Positions 1 through 8,497 of a DNA stretch of 64,000 bases are shown here, in pieces. The DNA is taken from positions 1 through 64,000 of the forward strand of contig NZ_JAERQJ010000013.1 in assembly GCF_016735115.1 (NCBI RefSeq). Reading direction: 5' to 3'. The notes beneath the pieces were generated by a model, which saw only the letters and a program-made list of their open reading frames with translations, had not been told where the DNA came from and ran no database searches. Both the position numbers and the translations under genes were made by a program. The DNA is from Aquimarina mytili. GTDB lineage: Bacteria > Bacteroidota > Bacteroidia > Flavobacteriales > Flavobacteriaceae. Each line of letters opens with the position of its first letter. Positions within the stretch are counted from its first letter, which is position 1.

Positions 1-21
1 TTTCTATTTGAGTTTATAACT

Positions 22-94
22 GAACGGAAAAGGTCTGAATCGAATGTATAAGTTTAAAAACTTAGAGTGTATAGATAGTGTACCTTTTCCGTTC
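22..94. repeat. 13-bp perfect inverted repeat
   Basis: The arms GAACGGAAAAGGT (22-34) and ACCTTTTCCGTTC (82-94) are exact reverse complements separated by 47 bases. The right arm is followed by a short T-run. It may be a terminator of a gene left of the window or part of a folded transcript. No coding frame covers it. Confidence 0.6.
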
Positions 95-123
95 TTTAAA
101 ATATAAAAAATTTAAATGCAAAT

Positions 124-214
124 CTAAAGGAGTGTTTTGTCGTAATAAAATGAAGACAAAATGTATCGAGAATAGCTTTTTTTGATCAAAACCCTATTCT
201 CGATACACTTCTCC
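124..214 (+). other. Folded leader-like region
   Basis: A perfect 14-bp inverted repeat (TGTATCGAGAATAG at 162-175, its complement at 194-207) sits next to a 7-bp hairpin (TTTTGTC at 135-141, GACAAAA at 155-161). Flanking GGAG and CTCC can pair around both, which would give a three-way junction. It lies 85 bases upstream of the first gene. It could be a structured 5' UTR or a small RNA; I do not recognise a riboswitch class, and the function is unknown. Confidence 0.4.
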
Positions 215-297
215 TAAAGTCGAAGTACTCGAATTGACGGATTTTGGTCAAAAAAAATCTAAATGCACAACTAGTTAATCAACAAAAATTTTAAAAA

Positions 298-777
298 ATG
301 GCATTAGAAAATCTAATCAGTATCGATTTTAGTAAAGAAGAATTAAAAGAACTGGATCATCATATGGCTGGTATCCAAAACATCTTTAAAGGCAAAACAG
401 TCAATATCACCCCAGAGCAAAGAAAACAGTATGGTAGTATTGGTAATCATAATAAGCTTATCGTGGATAAAGCAAAAAGATATATGGAGCAACACCCAAA
501 TTGGATTCCGCGTTTTTTGGATAAAGAAGAGTTTGACAGGGATCATAAAACCAGAGAGCAGGTAGAAAGCCGCGTACAGTTACTCGACAACTTATCACAA
601 CAGTTATTAGATACCAAAACCTTACTTGATCATGATAACTATACCAATGCACTAAGTTTTTATCGTATGATGCGTTTTTTGGCCGGAGAAAACGAACCAG
701 GTGCCAAACCCGTGTATGAAGACATGAAAGTGCTTTTTAATAAATCTTCGGCAACACGCACAGACGAAACCGAATAA
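298..777 (+). CDS. Hypothetical protein, 159 aa
   Basis: This is a soluble, mostly helical and charged protein with no signal peptide or membrane segment. I do not recognise a family. The N-terminal half has an ISIDFSKEELKELD stretch, and a PNWIPRFLDKEEFDRD segment lies near residue 65; the C-terminal half looks all-alpha. The start is the ATG at 298, preceded by an A-rich leader and a possibly folded upstream region (124-214). It is a single-gene unit, followed after 20 bases by a strong hairpin terminator. The gene is real by length, codon use and terminator placement, but its role is open. Confidence 0.8.
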   Translation: MALENLISIDFSKEELKELDHHMAGIQNIFKGKTVNITPEQRKQYGSIGNHNKLIVDKAKRYMEQHPNWIPRFLDKEEFDRDHKTREQVESRVQLLDNLSQQLLDTKTLLDHDNYTNALSFYRMMRFLAGENEPGAKPVYEDMKVLFNKSSATRTDETE

Positions 778-798
778 TAGTCATTATTTTTCTAGAGA

Positions 799-822
799 AG
801 CCGCTATACAGCGGCTTTTTTT
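799..822 (+). terminator. Rho-independent terminator
   Basis: The stem AGCCGC / GCGGCT has a 6-base loop and is followed by a run of T. It ends the 298-777 transcript. Confidence 0.85.
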
Positions 823-860
823 ATATACACTATTACCCCCTATCAATACCCCCCAAAGGG

Positions 861-1177
861 TGGTTCTGAACCACCCCTGACCCGGTTACGAACCCCTTCT
901 ACCCTATACCAAAGTGATTCGAAGCGGTTCTGTACCCTTTCGAATAGGTTATATAACGCCTTCGAGGTGGTTATGTACCGTTTATAATAGGTTCTTAACC
1001 CTTTCGAATAGGTCTGGAACCGTCTCGAACCACTACAACAACCTATTATAATGAGTATCGTATAGCTTCGAAGGGGTATGCTACCTCTTCGAGATAATAA
1101 TGAACCCCCAAATCATAAGTAACAAACCCGCTAAAAACGATACATAACCTCCTCGAAAGACTAATCAACCTCTTATA
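861..1177. repeat. Degenerate 21-bp periodic array, about 15 units
   Basis: Units start at 861, 883, 904, 925, 946, 968, 989, 1010, 1031, 1052, 1073, 1094, 1115, 1136 and 1157, so the step is 21 bases (twice 22). A rough consensus is AGGTTnnnnACC followed by nnTTCGAAT: a small GGTT/AACC palindrome alternating with a TTCGA core. The AACC block keeps phase through all units, while the GGTT half decays to the right. All forward frames contain stops and the 22-base steps shift the frame, so it is not a coding heptad repeat. Units adjoin directly with no unique spacers, so it is not CRISPR. Confidence 0.75.
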
Positions 1178-1227
1178 CTCATCAAAACATGAAGTCAAGA
1201 AATTAATTAGTGTAAAAAATAAAAAAA

Positions 1228-1270
1228 ATAAGTTCTGGATCTTCAACAATATGAAGATCCAGAACTTTTG
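1228..1270 (+). repeat. Hairpin with left copy of island-flanking repeat
   Basis: ATAAGTTCTGGATCTTCAAC (1228-1247) matches 12407-12426 at 19 of 20 positions. Here it also forms a hairpin: AGTTCTGGATCTTCA pairs with TGAAGATCCAGAACT at 1252-1266, followed by TTTG. It may be an old terminator or an end of the RHS island. Confidence 0.6.
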
Positions 1271-1421
1271 TTTTCTCTGAAGTACTTAAAATTGCCGAAC
1301 CCAAACTACTTCTTTTTACTTCTCTGAAACATGCTAAGCAGAAAAGCATGACTAAAAAAAAGGGAAATCATATTTATATAAAACTCACTAGACCTTTAAA
1401 ATTGAAAGAACTATCTATAGC

Positions 1422-2837
1422 ATGAAAAAAACAATTTTTATCATTATTACACTCGCATGTAGCTCAATGTTATATTCGCAATCTTTACCAATTAATGGAA
1501 ACAGTTACCATTACTACGGCCCAAATACCACATGGGGAGAATATCTAAAAGTTGGAGGTAATGGTAGAGGTACCACTAAAGCATCAGTAGTTTCTACCAA
1601 TGGTAATCTGCACCTGGATTCAAAAGATGGTAATGCTACGTACTTGAACCATTATAGTAAAGGGAATACATATCTAAACTCTAGTGGTGGACGTGTCGGT
1701 ATTGGTTTAACCAACCCTGCTGGTTTACTACATGTAAAAGGAGAAACCTATATTGATGGAGGATGGCTACGAGTTAAGGGAAGTAAAGGAATCTTTTTTC
1801 AAGATTTTGGAGGTGGGTTTTATATGACCGATAGTTCTTGGATACGTACCTACGGAAACAAAAACTTTTACCACAACTCTGGTGCTATGCGAACCGATGG
1901 TACATTACAGGTAGGACCATCAGGTAATCGTTTTGTTGTCAATACAGATGGTAAAGTAGGAATTAGAACCACATCACCAGAAGAAACATTACATGTTAAT
2001 GGAACTTCAACCATAACTGCAAATATTGGGATACCCACTACTAATCATTGGCAAACCGGAAGCCACACCCTCGAACTTCAAAATAGTGATCAGGGAGATG
2101 TCGTACTATCATTTCATAGAGCCGGTCATACCAATGCGGCCATTAAGCACCCATCGACAGGAGGAATTGCATTTTCTGCTAATGGAATTTACAATCAAAA
2201 TCATATGTATCTAAAGAGTAATGGGCGTTTGGGTATTGGAACTTCTAATCCTGGTTCTAAGTTTGAAGTAAGAAGCTCTAATAACCTTAGAGTATGGTTA
2301 AATCACAATGACCAATCTTCTATTTCATTTGTTCCAAATAACGGTAATTCAGTATTTCATATCAACCATGGTCTGAATAATGATCTTAACATTTCTCATG
2401 GAAGTACTGTTGGTGCCGTAAACATTATGACCATCAAAAACAGTGGATCAATAGGAATTGGCACCAATACTCCCGATGCAAAACTCACTGTGAATGGTGA
2501 TATCCATGCCAAAGAAATAACTGTAGATCTAATAGGATGGCCTGATTATGTTTTCGAGAAAAATTACACCCTGCCTACTCTATTTCAAGTGGAACAACAT
2601 ATCGCGGAAAAAGGTCATTTGATTAATATCCCATCTGCTAAAGAAGTTGAAAAAAACGGAATTCAATTAGGAGAAATGAATAAAAAGCTCCTTGAAAAAA
2701 TTGAAGAGCTTACCCTCTATACTATTTCACAAGAAAAAAAGATCAAAACTTTACATCAAAAAGTAAATACTCTCGAAAAGCAAAACATGAGAATTAAAAA
2801 TCTAGAAGAAAAATTAAATACTCTATTAGAAAACTAA
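1422..2837 (+). CDS. Fibre-like secreted protein with GIGTxxP repeats, 471 aa
   Basis: A Sec signal peptide (residues 1-20, ending LYSQ) is followed by a long beta-rich body with four spaced repeats of the type VGIG-T-NP-LHVNG (for example RVGIGLTNPAGLLHVKG and SIGIGTNTPDAKLTVNG). This is the pattern of phage tail-fibre-like Bacteroidota surface proteins. The C-terminal 110 residues contain WPDYVFEKNYTLPTL, then INIPSAKEVEKNGIQLGEMN and a coiled coil (about 410-471). This conserved tail is typical of Bacteroidota fibre-like proteins encoded near RHS genes. It lies 5 bases from its paralogue and 1.3 kb from an RHS gene, so they probably share a transcript. The exact function is unknown; adhesion or effector display is inference. 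Confidence 0.8.
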   Translation: MKKTIFIIITLACSSMLYSQSLPINGNSYHYYGPNTTWGEYLKVGGNGRGTTKASVVSTNGNLHLDSKDGNATYLNHYSKGNTYLNSSGGRVGIGLTNPAGLLHVKGETYIDGGWLRVKGSKGIFFQDFGGGFYMTDSSWIRTYGNKNFYHNSGAMRTDGTLQVGPSGNRFVVNTDGKVGIRTTSPEETLHVNGTSTITANIGIPTTNHWQTGSHTLELQNSDQGDVVLSFHRAGHTNAAIKHPSTGGIAFSANGIYNQNHMYLKSNGRLGIGTSNPGSKFEVRSSNNLRVWLNHNDQSSISFVPNNGNSVFHINHGLNNDLNISHGSTVGAVNIMTIKNSGSIGIGTNTPDAKLTVNGDIHAKEITVDLIGWPDYVFEKNYTLPTLFQVEQHIAEKGHLINIPSAKEVEKNGIQLGEMNKKLLEKIEELTLYTISQEKKIKTLHQKVNTLEKQNMRIKNLEEKLNTLLEN

Positions 2838-2842
2838 TCAAA

Positions 2843-4105
2843 ATGAAAAGAATACTCACAATTTTATCTATTAGCGCTTTAATAAGTTCTGGGGTTCAAG
2901 CTCAAGAATATGTACAAACAACAACGAATAGTGCTTATGCCAATAAAAGTTTCAGAACATCTGGTAATTTTTCAATTGGGGCCTCAGATACCGAGACTGT
3001 TGGAGGATCTCCATTAAATATTCAAAGAACCTGGGGAAACTGGATGGCTCTTGTAGATGGATATAAGAAGGATGTATATGCTTTTCATAACCCTAACAAT
3101 GGCGGTCGTATGGAACTATTCATACATGATGGGGTAACCAATACTAAAAACTTTGGAGTGTTTTCTATCAGACGAGATGGAAACATTGGTATCGGTACTG
3201 CTGCACCAGAAGAAAAGCTACACATCAATGGTAGCATACGCGGTAATGCATCTGGTGGGGCTTTAAAAATAAAAAGTGCACATGGCTATATTGATGTAGG
3301 AGCACAAAACGCATCATGGGCACATATCTATACGGATCGACCTAAAATTATTTTCAATAAAGACGTGCATACAGTAACTAATGGATTTTCATCATACAAT
3401 AATGATTTAATCCTAAAAACTAAAGGAACCGAACGCCTTAGAATTCAGGACGAAAATGGAAATGTTGGTATAGGGACCAATGGCCCTAAAGCGAAACTGC
3501 ATATCAATGGGGATATGTTTATGAATGCTGGAGAAGGATTTAGAGTATTTGGGGATATAAATTATTTTGGACAGTACAAGGACGGGATCGTTTTTGAAAT
3601 GCAAGACAGTAATGCAACAAATGGTAATACCGATGGTGGTTTTGTTTTTAGAGGTCATACTCCAACAGACGATATATCCAAAGACTGGATGGTTATAAAA
3701 ACTGGCGGAAATGTAGGTATTGGCACAAACAACCCCGGAGCATATAAACTAGCGGTAAATGGTAACGTACATGCCAAAGAAGTAACCGTAGATCTAATAG
3801 GGTGGCCAGATTATGTATTTGAAGAAAATTACACCCTACCTACCCTATCTCAAGTAGAAAAACATATCAAAGAAAAAGGCCATTTGGTGAACATCCCATC
3901 GGCAAAAGAAGTGGAAAAACAAGGCATCCAATTAGGAGAAATGAATAAAAAGCTTCTTGAAAAAATTGAAGAGCTCACCCTATACACTATCGCTCAGGAA
4001 AAGGAAATCAAAAACTTACGATTAGAAAACAAAGCACAAAAAGTAAGTAGTCAACACCTGGAAAATCGTTTGGCTAAACTTGAAGCTTTATTACTAAAGA
4101 ACTAA
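2843..4105 (+). CDS. Fibre-like secreted protein, paralogue of upstream gene, 420 aa
   Basis: The signal peptide ends VQAQ (residue 20). Three repeats (NIGIGTAAPEEKLHING, NVGIGTNGPKAKLHING and NVGIGTNNPGAYKLAVNG) are followed by a C-terminal module nearly identical to that of the upstream gene (WPDYVFEENYTLPTL, NIPSAKEVEKQGIQLGEMN) and a coiled coil. The N-terminal bodies have diverged while the C-terminal 90 residues stay close, suggesting duplication with selection or gene conversion on the C-terminus. It starts 5 bases after the upstream stop and ends 14 bases before the RHS gene, so operon membership is very likely. No T9SS sorting domain is visible. Confidence 0.8.
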   Translation: MKRILTILSISALISSGVQAQEYVQTTTNSAYANKSFRTSGNFSIGASDTETVGGSPLNIQRTWGNWMALVDGYKKDVYAFHNPNNGGRMELFIHDGVTNTKNFGVFSIRRDGNIGIGTAAPEEKLHINGSIRGNASGGALKIKSAHGYIDVGAQNASWAHIYTDRPKIIFNKDVHTVTNGFSSYNNDLILKTKGTERLRIQDENGNVGIGTNGPKAKLHINGDMFMNAGEGFRVFGDINYFGQYKDGIVFEMQDSNATNGNTDGGFVFRGHTPTDDISKDWMVIKTGGNVGIGTNNPGAYKLAVNGNVHAKEVTVDLIGWPDYVFEENYTLPTLSQVEKHIKEKGHLVNIPSAKEVEKQGIQLGEMNKKLLEKIEELTLYTIAQEKEIKNLRLENKAQKVSSQHLENRLAKLEALLLKN

Positions 4106-4119
4106 ATGACATTTAATTT

Positions 4120-7100
4120 ATGAAAAAGCTGCTTTTAATTATCATAACTCTAATGGCTATCCATACCAATGCTCAGTCATTAGATCAAAATTTTACCATG
4201 TCAATCACACCTAAGGTTGCCATGGATATTAATGAAGTTAATGAGTTAGTGGACATTTCTTCACCAACTTCAGGAAATATAACCATCACAACTCCTGAGA
4301 GTAATAAAGATTTTATAGCATCACAATCTATAAAATTAAATCCTGGGGCCAAATTGACTCCTAATGTGGTTCTCAAAATTAATGATGTTAATAATATCAA
4401 TAGCAATGTTTTTAGAAGTATTACCTACTATGATGGATTAGGGAGACCTATTCAAGCCATCGACATAGGACAAAGTCCGAATAATAAAGATTTGGTTCAG
4501 CATTATGAGTATGATCAATTTGGTAGAACAGAGAAAACATATTTACCAATACCTGCGAACCAAAACACAGGAAATCTTATGTCTAATGCAGTATTAGAAA
4601 CAAATGCATATTATCGTAACAAATATGGTGATACAAACCCATTTGCACAACAACGATTTGATGATTCGCCATTAAGCAGGGTTCTAGAATCTGCAAACCC
4701 AGGGAATGATTGGGAATTATCCTATGAATATGATACAGATCATACTGTCAAATATGGATATGACACCAACCGAGAAAATGAAGTAAAGCGATATGATCTT
4801 AATCCCGACGGTAGTTTTAATGTATCATACTACCCTGCTAATGTTTTAATGAAAAGCATTACTAAAAACGAAAATTGGCAACCTGAGGATGGTGCGTTAA
4901 ACACTTCTGAAGTTTTTACTGATAAAAATGGAAGAACAATTGCGCAGATATACTATTCAGGAGAAGGTGCTAATATTGAAAAACTAGTAACTCAGCATGT
5001 ATATGATGACGAAGGAAAATTAATTTATATACTTACTCCAAAAGCCACCCCAAGAACATATGGAGAAATGAACCAACCTAACCGTTTTAATTGGTCATAT
5101 ACGAAATTTTTACCGGATACTTTTCCAGGAGGTGGAGGTGGATCTTCAACTGTTTATATAGAGAATGGTGTTTTGAAACTTAGTGCAAGTGCAGGATTTA
5201 ATGCTTCTCCTTTAAAAACAGGAAAAATTGCATTTATTCATGAAAACTTACCCGATATGGATTTAGGGCATATTGTTCCAAATGCTGGTTATTCGAATAA
5301 TTATACAGCATATCTTAAAGATGGATATTTATGTGTAAGATATAATGCTTATCCTGCATCGGTTACTCTGCTTGGTTTTTCTTTTGAAGTACCAGTAGGA
5401 AATTTAACAATACCCACAGATCAAGAAATTATAGACAATTTAGCTTTTCAGTTCGAGTATGATGAATTTAATAGGCAAGTTGCCAAAAAAACTCCTGGTA
5501 AGGAGTGGGAATATGTTGTATATGATCAATTAGATAACCCTATCTTAATACAAGACGCCAACCTAAAAAGTGATAACCTATGGCTATTTACAAAACATGA
5601 TGCTTTTGGAAGAGTTATTTATAGTGGAAAGTATGCAAGTTCCAAATCTAGAGAAGCATTACAATTAGAGGTTGACAATTTTATAAATGGTTCTTCTAAC
5701 CTTCCAAATGTAGAAGAACGCATATCAGGAACTAGCTCTATTGCCGGTGTTAATATTAGTTATTCAAATAATGCATTTCCAAAAACAGGAATTACCGAAA
5801 TTCTGGCAGTAAACTATTATGATGACTATAGTTTTATAGATCCTGACAAGCCTGCTACCCCCTCTACAATCGAAGGACAAGTGGTTAACAATAAGACTCG
5901 AGGCCTTCCGACTGGTAGCTGGACGAAAACTTTAGAAGAAAACTCATGGTCAAAATCATATACATATTATGATCAAAAAGGTAGAAGTATCAAAATATAT
6001 GAAAAAAACCATTTAGGTGGCTCTACCACTACCAATAGTAAATTAGATTTTAGAGGGAAAATCGAAAAAGCATCAACTATACATAAAAGAACGGTTAATG
6101 CAACGACACTAAGTATTGTTGATCGATTTGAATATGATGATTCTGAACGTATAGAGGCTTCTTATCAAAAAATTAATAACCAACCCGAAGAACGCATTTC
6201 AAAATTTGAGTATGACGAGATAGGTAATATTCAAAATAAAAGTTTGGGAGGATTAGCCACAGCGAGCAATGGATTGCAAAAACTTACGTATAAATACAAC
6301 ATAAGAGGATGGTTAAAAGAACTGAATGATGTAGACAATATAGGAAATAACTTGTTTGCCTTTAAGCTAAACTATAATGATCCGATCGAAGGAACAAATA
6401 CAGAAGCCCATAACCTTTTTAATGGAAATATTACTCAAAGCATTTGGAGATCAAAACTTGACAATACAAAAAAATCGTATGCCTACACATACGATAAACT
6501 AAATCGATTGACAAATGCCAATTATTTACGTGGTAATACGCTTATAAGAGATACCAATAACGCCTTCGAAGTTCATAATATAAAGTATGATCTCAATGGA
6601 AACATAACCTATTTGGATCGAAATGGTCAATCTGGAAACATGGACCAACTTTCATACAGTTATGGCCCTTTAGGTACGAACCAGGTAACATCGATAACCG
6701 ATAATGCAAATAAAACCGTAGGCTTTATTGACGGGAACACCAATGTAGACGATTATTCATACGATGATAATGGTAACATGATCAAAGATCTTAATAAAAA
6801 TATCACCGAAATAATATACAACCACCTGGATCTTATCAAAAAAGTAACTTTTAATGATGGTAAAAGTATTAGCTTTATTTATGATGCCTCTGGAAGAAAG
6901 TTATCTAAAATATTTAATTCTGGAAGTAATTCATATAGAACAGATTATTTAGGTGGATTTCAGTATCAGCAAAATCAGCTACAATTCTTCCCAATGGATG
7001 AAGGATATGTTTATAAAGATGCTTCTGGTACCTATAAGCATATGTATATAATTTCTGATCATTTAGGGAATAATAGAGTTACCTATAGTGATACTAATAA

Positions 7101-8397
7101 TGATGGTACCATTAGTAGTGCAGAACTATTATCTAATACCGATTATTACCCTATGGGGTTAATCCAAGAAGGAGAGTTTAATAGCGCTGTTACTACAGCA
7201 TTCAAATATAAGTATCAAGCCAAAGAATTACAAGAAGACAATAATATAGATCTCTATGATTTTGGGTCTAGAATGTATGACCCTACAGTAGGTCGTTGGT
7301 TTAACACCGATCCGCAAAACCAATTTGGTAGCCCTTATCTAGCTATGGGAAATAATCATATTTCTATGATAGATCCTAATGGAGAATATGCATCAGAAAC
7401 CATAATCATTGCAGGAATAGTTGCAGCTACAATTATAGGAGGTACATACGCGGCAATAGCAACAGCAAGTAATGGAGGGGATTTTTATCAATCACTAGGA
7501 GCCGGTATCCAGGGAGCAACCGTTTCTGGGGTTAGTGCTACTGTAGGAGCAGCAACAGGAGGAGCCGTAACTAGTACCGGAATAGCCTATGCAGGAACCT
7601 TAGCCGCAGGAGCTAGTGCATTAGCCTCAACCACTTCTACCAACTTAATGACAGGTAAAGGCTTTTTTGAAGGTTCTGAAGGTGATGTTATTGGAAGTAT
7701 GGCAGGTGCATATATTGGTGGCGGTATAGGCGCCTTTACGGGCGGTGCTATATCTGGAGGCATACGTAAAGGATCAGATGGTGGTAATTTTGGCGAGATT
7801 GCATCTTCTGCTGGGCTATCAGGTGCCATTTCATTAGCATCCTACGAGGTTGTAGAAGAGCTAAATTATCAAGAATATAAAAATGGTCCAAGAGAATTTG
7901 GAAACTTGACAAGAAGTGGTTACAGAAAATTTAGCAGAGCAGGGCAACGTAGCTTTGCAAGAAATAGAGAAAGTGGAGGATACTTTCTTGAGGATGGCAA
8001 TGTGAGTGATATTAAATGGGGAGGGAAAAGGGATGTAAATCTAGGACCAAGACCCGATAATACAAGGTCCAGATTCCATTTTCATGTAGCTAATCATGCT
8101 TCTCCACATCCTTCTTTAATTTCGAACGAGCCAAATGACATTACTAATTTCCAAGATGGATTTGTTATATCATTTAATAATGAAGCTTATTTTGTTAGCG
8201 CAGTAGATAAAGTAAGAATTGCTAATAAATATAGAATTAGTGGTAATGAGTTCGATACTGGACTATATGGTTTATCTTTTAATAGAAAGATACAATTACA
8301 ATATGGTTTAAATATTGCTGCCGAAATAGAATCTTTTTACCATAATGTTAATAGGAATAGCATTACTCTAAAATTATGGGAAGAAAAATATTATTAA
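4120..8397 (+). CDS. RHS/YD-repeat protein with DUF6443-type N-terminus and variable C-terminal domain, 1425 aa
   Basis: The signal peptide ends TNAQ. The N-terminal block around residues 100-150 (ITYYDGLGRPIQAIDIG, then YEYDQFGRTEKTYLPIP) matches the DUF6443 start of Bacteroidota RHS proteins. Many YD repeats follow (YEYDTDH, FEYDEFNRQ, YDDNGNMIKD). The RHS core is near 1047-1085 (YDFGSRMYDPTVGRWFNTDP, then NPYLAMGN-like text and MIDPNGEY). After the core comes a Gly/Ala-rich membrane-active-looking stretch (about 1090-1240), then a distinct C-terminal domain of about 150 residues with ESGGYFLEDG (near 1283) and FHFHVANHASPHPS (near 1318). The architecture is that of polymorphic toxins: the shell encapsulates a variable effector. 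The E, HxH and downstream D arrangement faintly recalls JAMM/DUF4329-like domains, but spacing is off, so effector chemistry is unassigned. No immunity-sized gene follows directly. Confidence 0.85.
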   Translation: MKKLLLIIITLMAIHTNAQSLDQNFTMSITPKVAMDINEVNELVDISSPTSGNITITTPESNKDFIASQSIKLNPGAKLTPNVVLKINDVNNINSNVFRSITYYDGLGRPIQAIDIGQSPNNKDLVQHYEYDQFGRTEKTYLPIPANQNTGNLMSNAVLETNAYYRNKYGDTNPFAQQRFDDSPLSRVLESANPGNDWELSYEYDTDHTVKYGYDTNRENEVKRYDLNPDGSFNVSYYPANVLMKSITKNENWQPEDGALNTSEVFTDKNGRTIAQIYYSGEGANIEKLVTQHVYDDEGKLIYILTPKATPRTYGEMNQPNRFNWSYTKFLPDTFPGGGGGSSTVYIENGVLKLSASAGFNASPLKTGKIAFIHENLPDMDLGHIVPNAGYSNNYTAYLKDGYLCVRYNAYPASVTLLGFSFEVPVGNLTIPTDQEIIDNLAFQFEYDEFNRQVAKKTPGKEWEYVVYDQLDNPILIQDANLKSDNLWLFTKHDAFGRVIYSGKYASSKSREALQLEVDNFINGSSNLPNVEERISGTSSIAGVNISYSNNAFPKTGITEILAVNYYDDYSFIDPDKPATPSTIEGQVVNNKTRGLPTGSWTKTLEENSWSKSYTYYDQKGRSIKIYEKNHLGGSTTTNSKLDFRGKIEKASTIHKRTVNATTLSIVDRFEYDDSERIEASYQKINNQPEERISKFEYDEIGNIQNKSLGGLATASNGLQKLTYKYNIRGWLKELNDVDNIGNNLFAFKLNYNDPIEGTNTEAHNLFNGNITQSIWRSKLDNTKKSYAYTYDKLNRLTNANYLRGNTLIRDTNNAFEVHNIKYDLNGNITYLDRNGQSGNMDQLSYSYGPLGTNQVTSITDNANKTVGFIDGNTNVDDYSYDDNGNMIKDLNKNITEIIYNHLDLIKKVTFNDGKSISFIYDASGRKLSKIFNSGSNSYRTDYLGGFQYQQNQLQFFPMDEGYVYKDASGTYKHMYIISDHLGNNRVTYSDTNNDGTISSAELLSNTDYYPMGLIQEGEFNSAVTTAFKYKYQAKELQEDNNIDLYDFGSRMYDPTVGRWFNTDPQNQFGSPYLAMGNNHISMIDPNGEYASETIIIAGIVAATIIGGTYAAIATASNGGDFYQSLGAGIQGATVSGVSATVGAATGGAVTSTGIAYAGTLAAGASALASTTSTNLMTGKGFFEGSEGDVIGSMAGAYIGGGIGAFTGGAISGGIRKGSDGGNFGEIASSAGLSGAISLASYEVVEELNYQEYKNGPREFGNLTRSGYRKFSRAGQRSFARNRESGGYFLEDGNVSDIKWGGKRDVNLGPRPDNTRSRFHFHVANHASPHPSLISNEPNDITNFQDGFVISFNNEAYFVSAVDKVRIANKYRISGNEFDTGLYGLSFNRKIQLQYGLNIAAEIESFYHNVNRNSITLKLWEEKYY

Positions 8398-8497
8398 TCA
8401 AAGAAATTCAAGACCAATGGAGTCTTAATTAAACATAGCTTAAAAAATTGAAAACCAAAGTTATAACAATTCTATTATAACCTATACATAAAAAGAA

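Noticed and set aside
861-1177. CRISPR array
   Set aside because: The 21-base units adjoin without unique spacers and have drifted; no cas gene is in the window.
1046-1249. Minus-strand 67-codon frame over the 21-bp array
   Set aside because: It spans the repeat array and a hairpin, has no start context and no plausible protein pattern.
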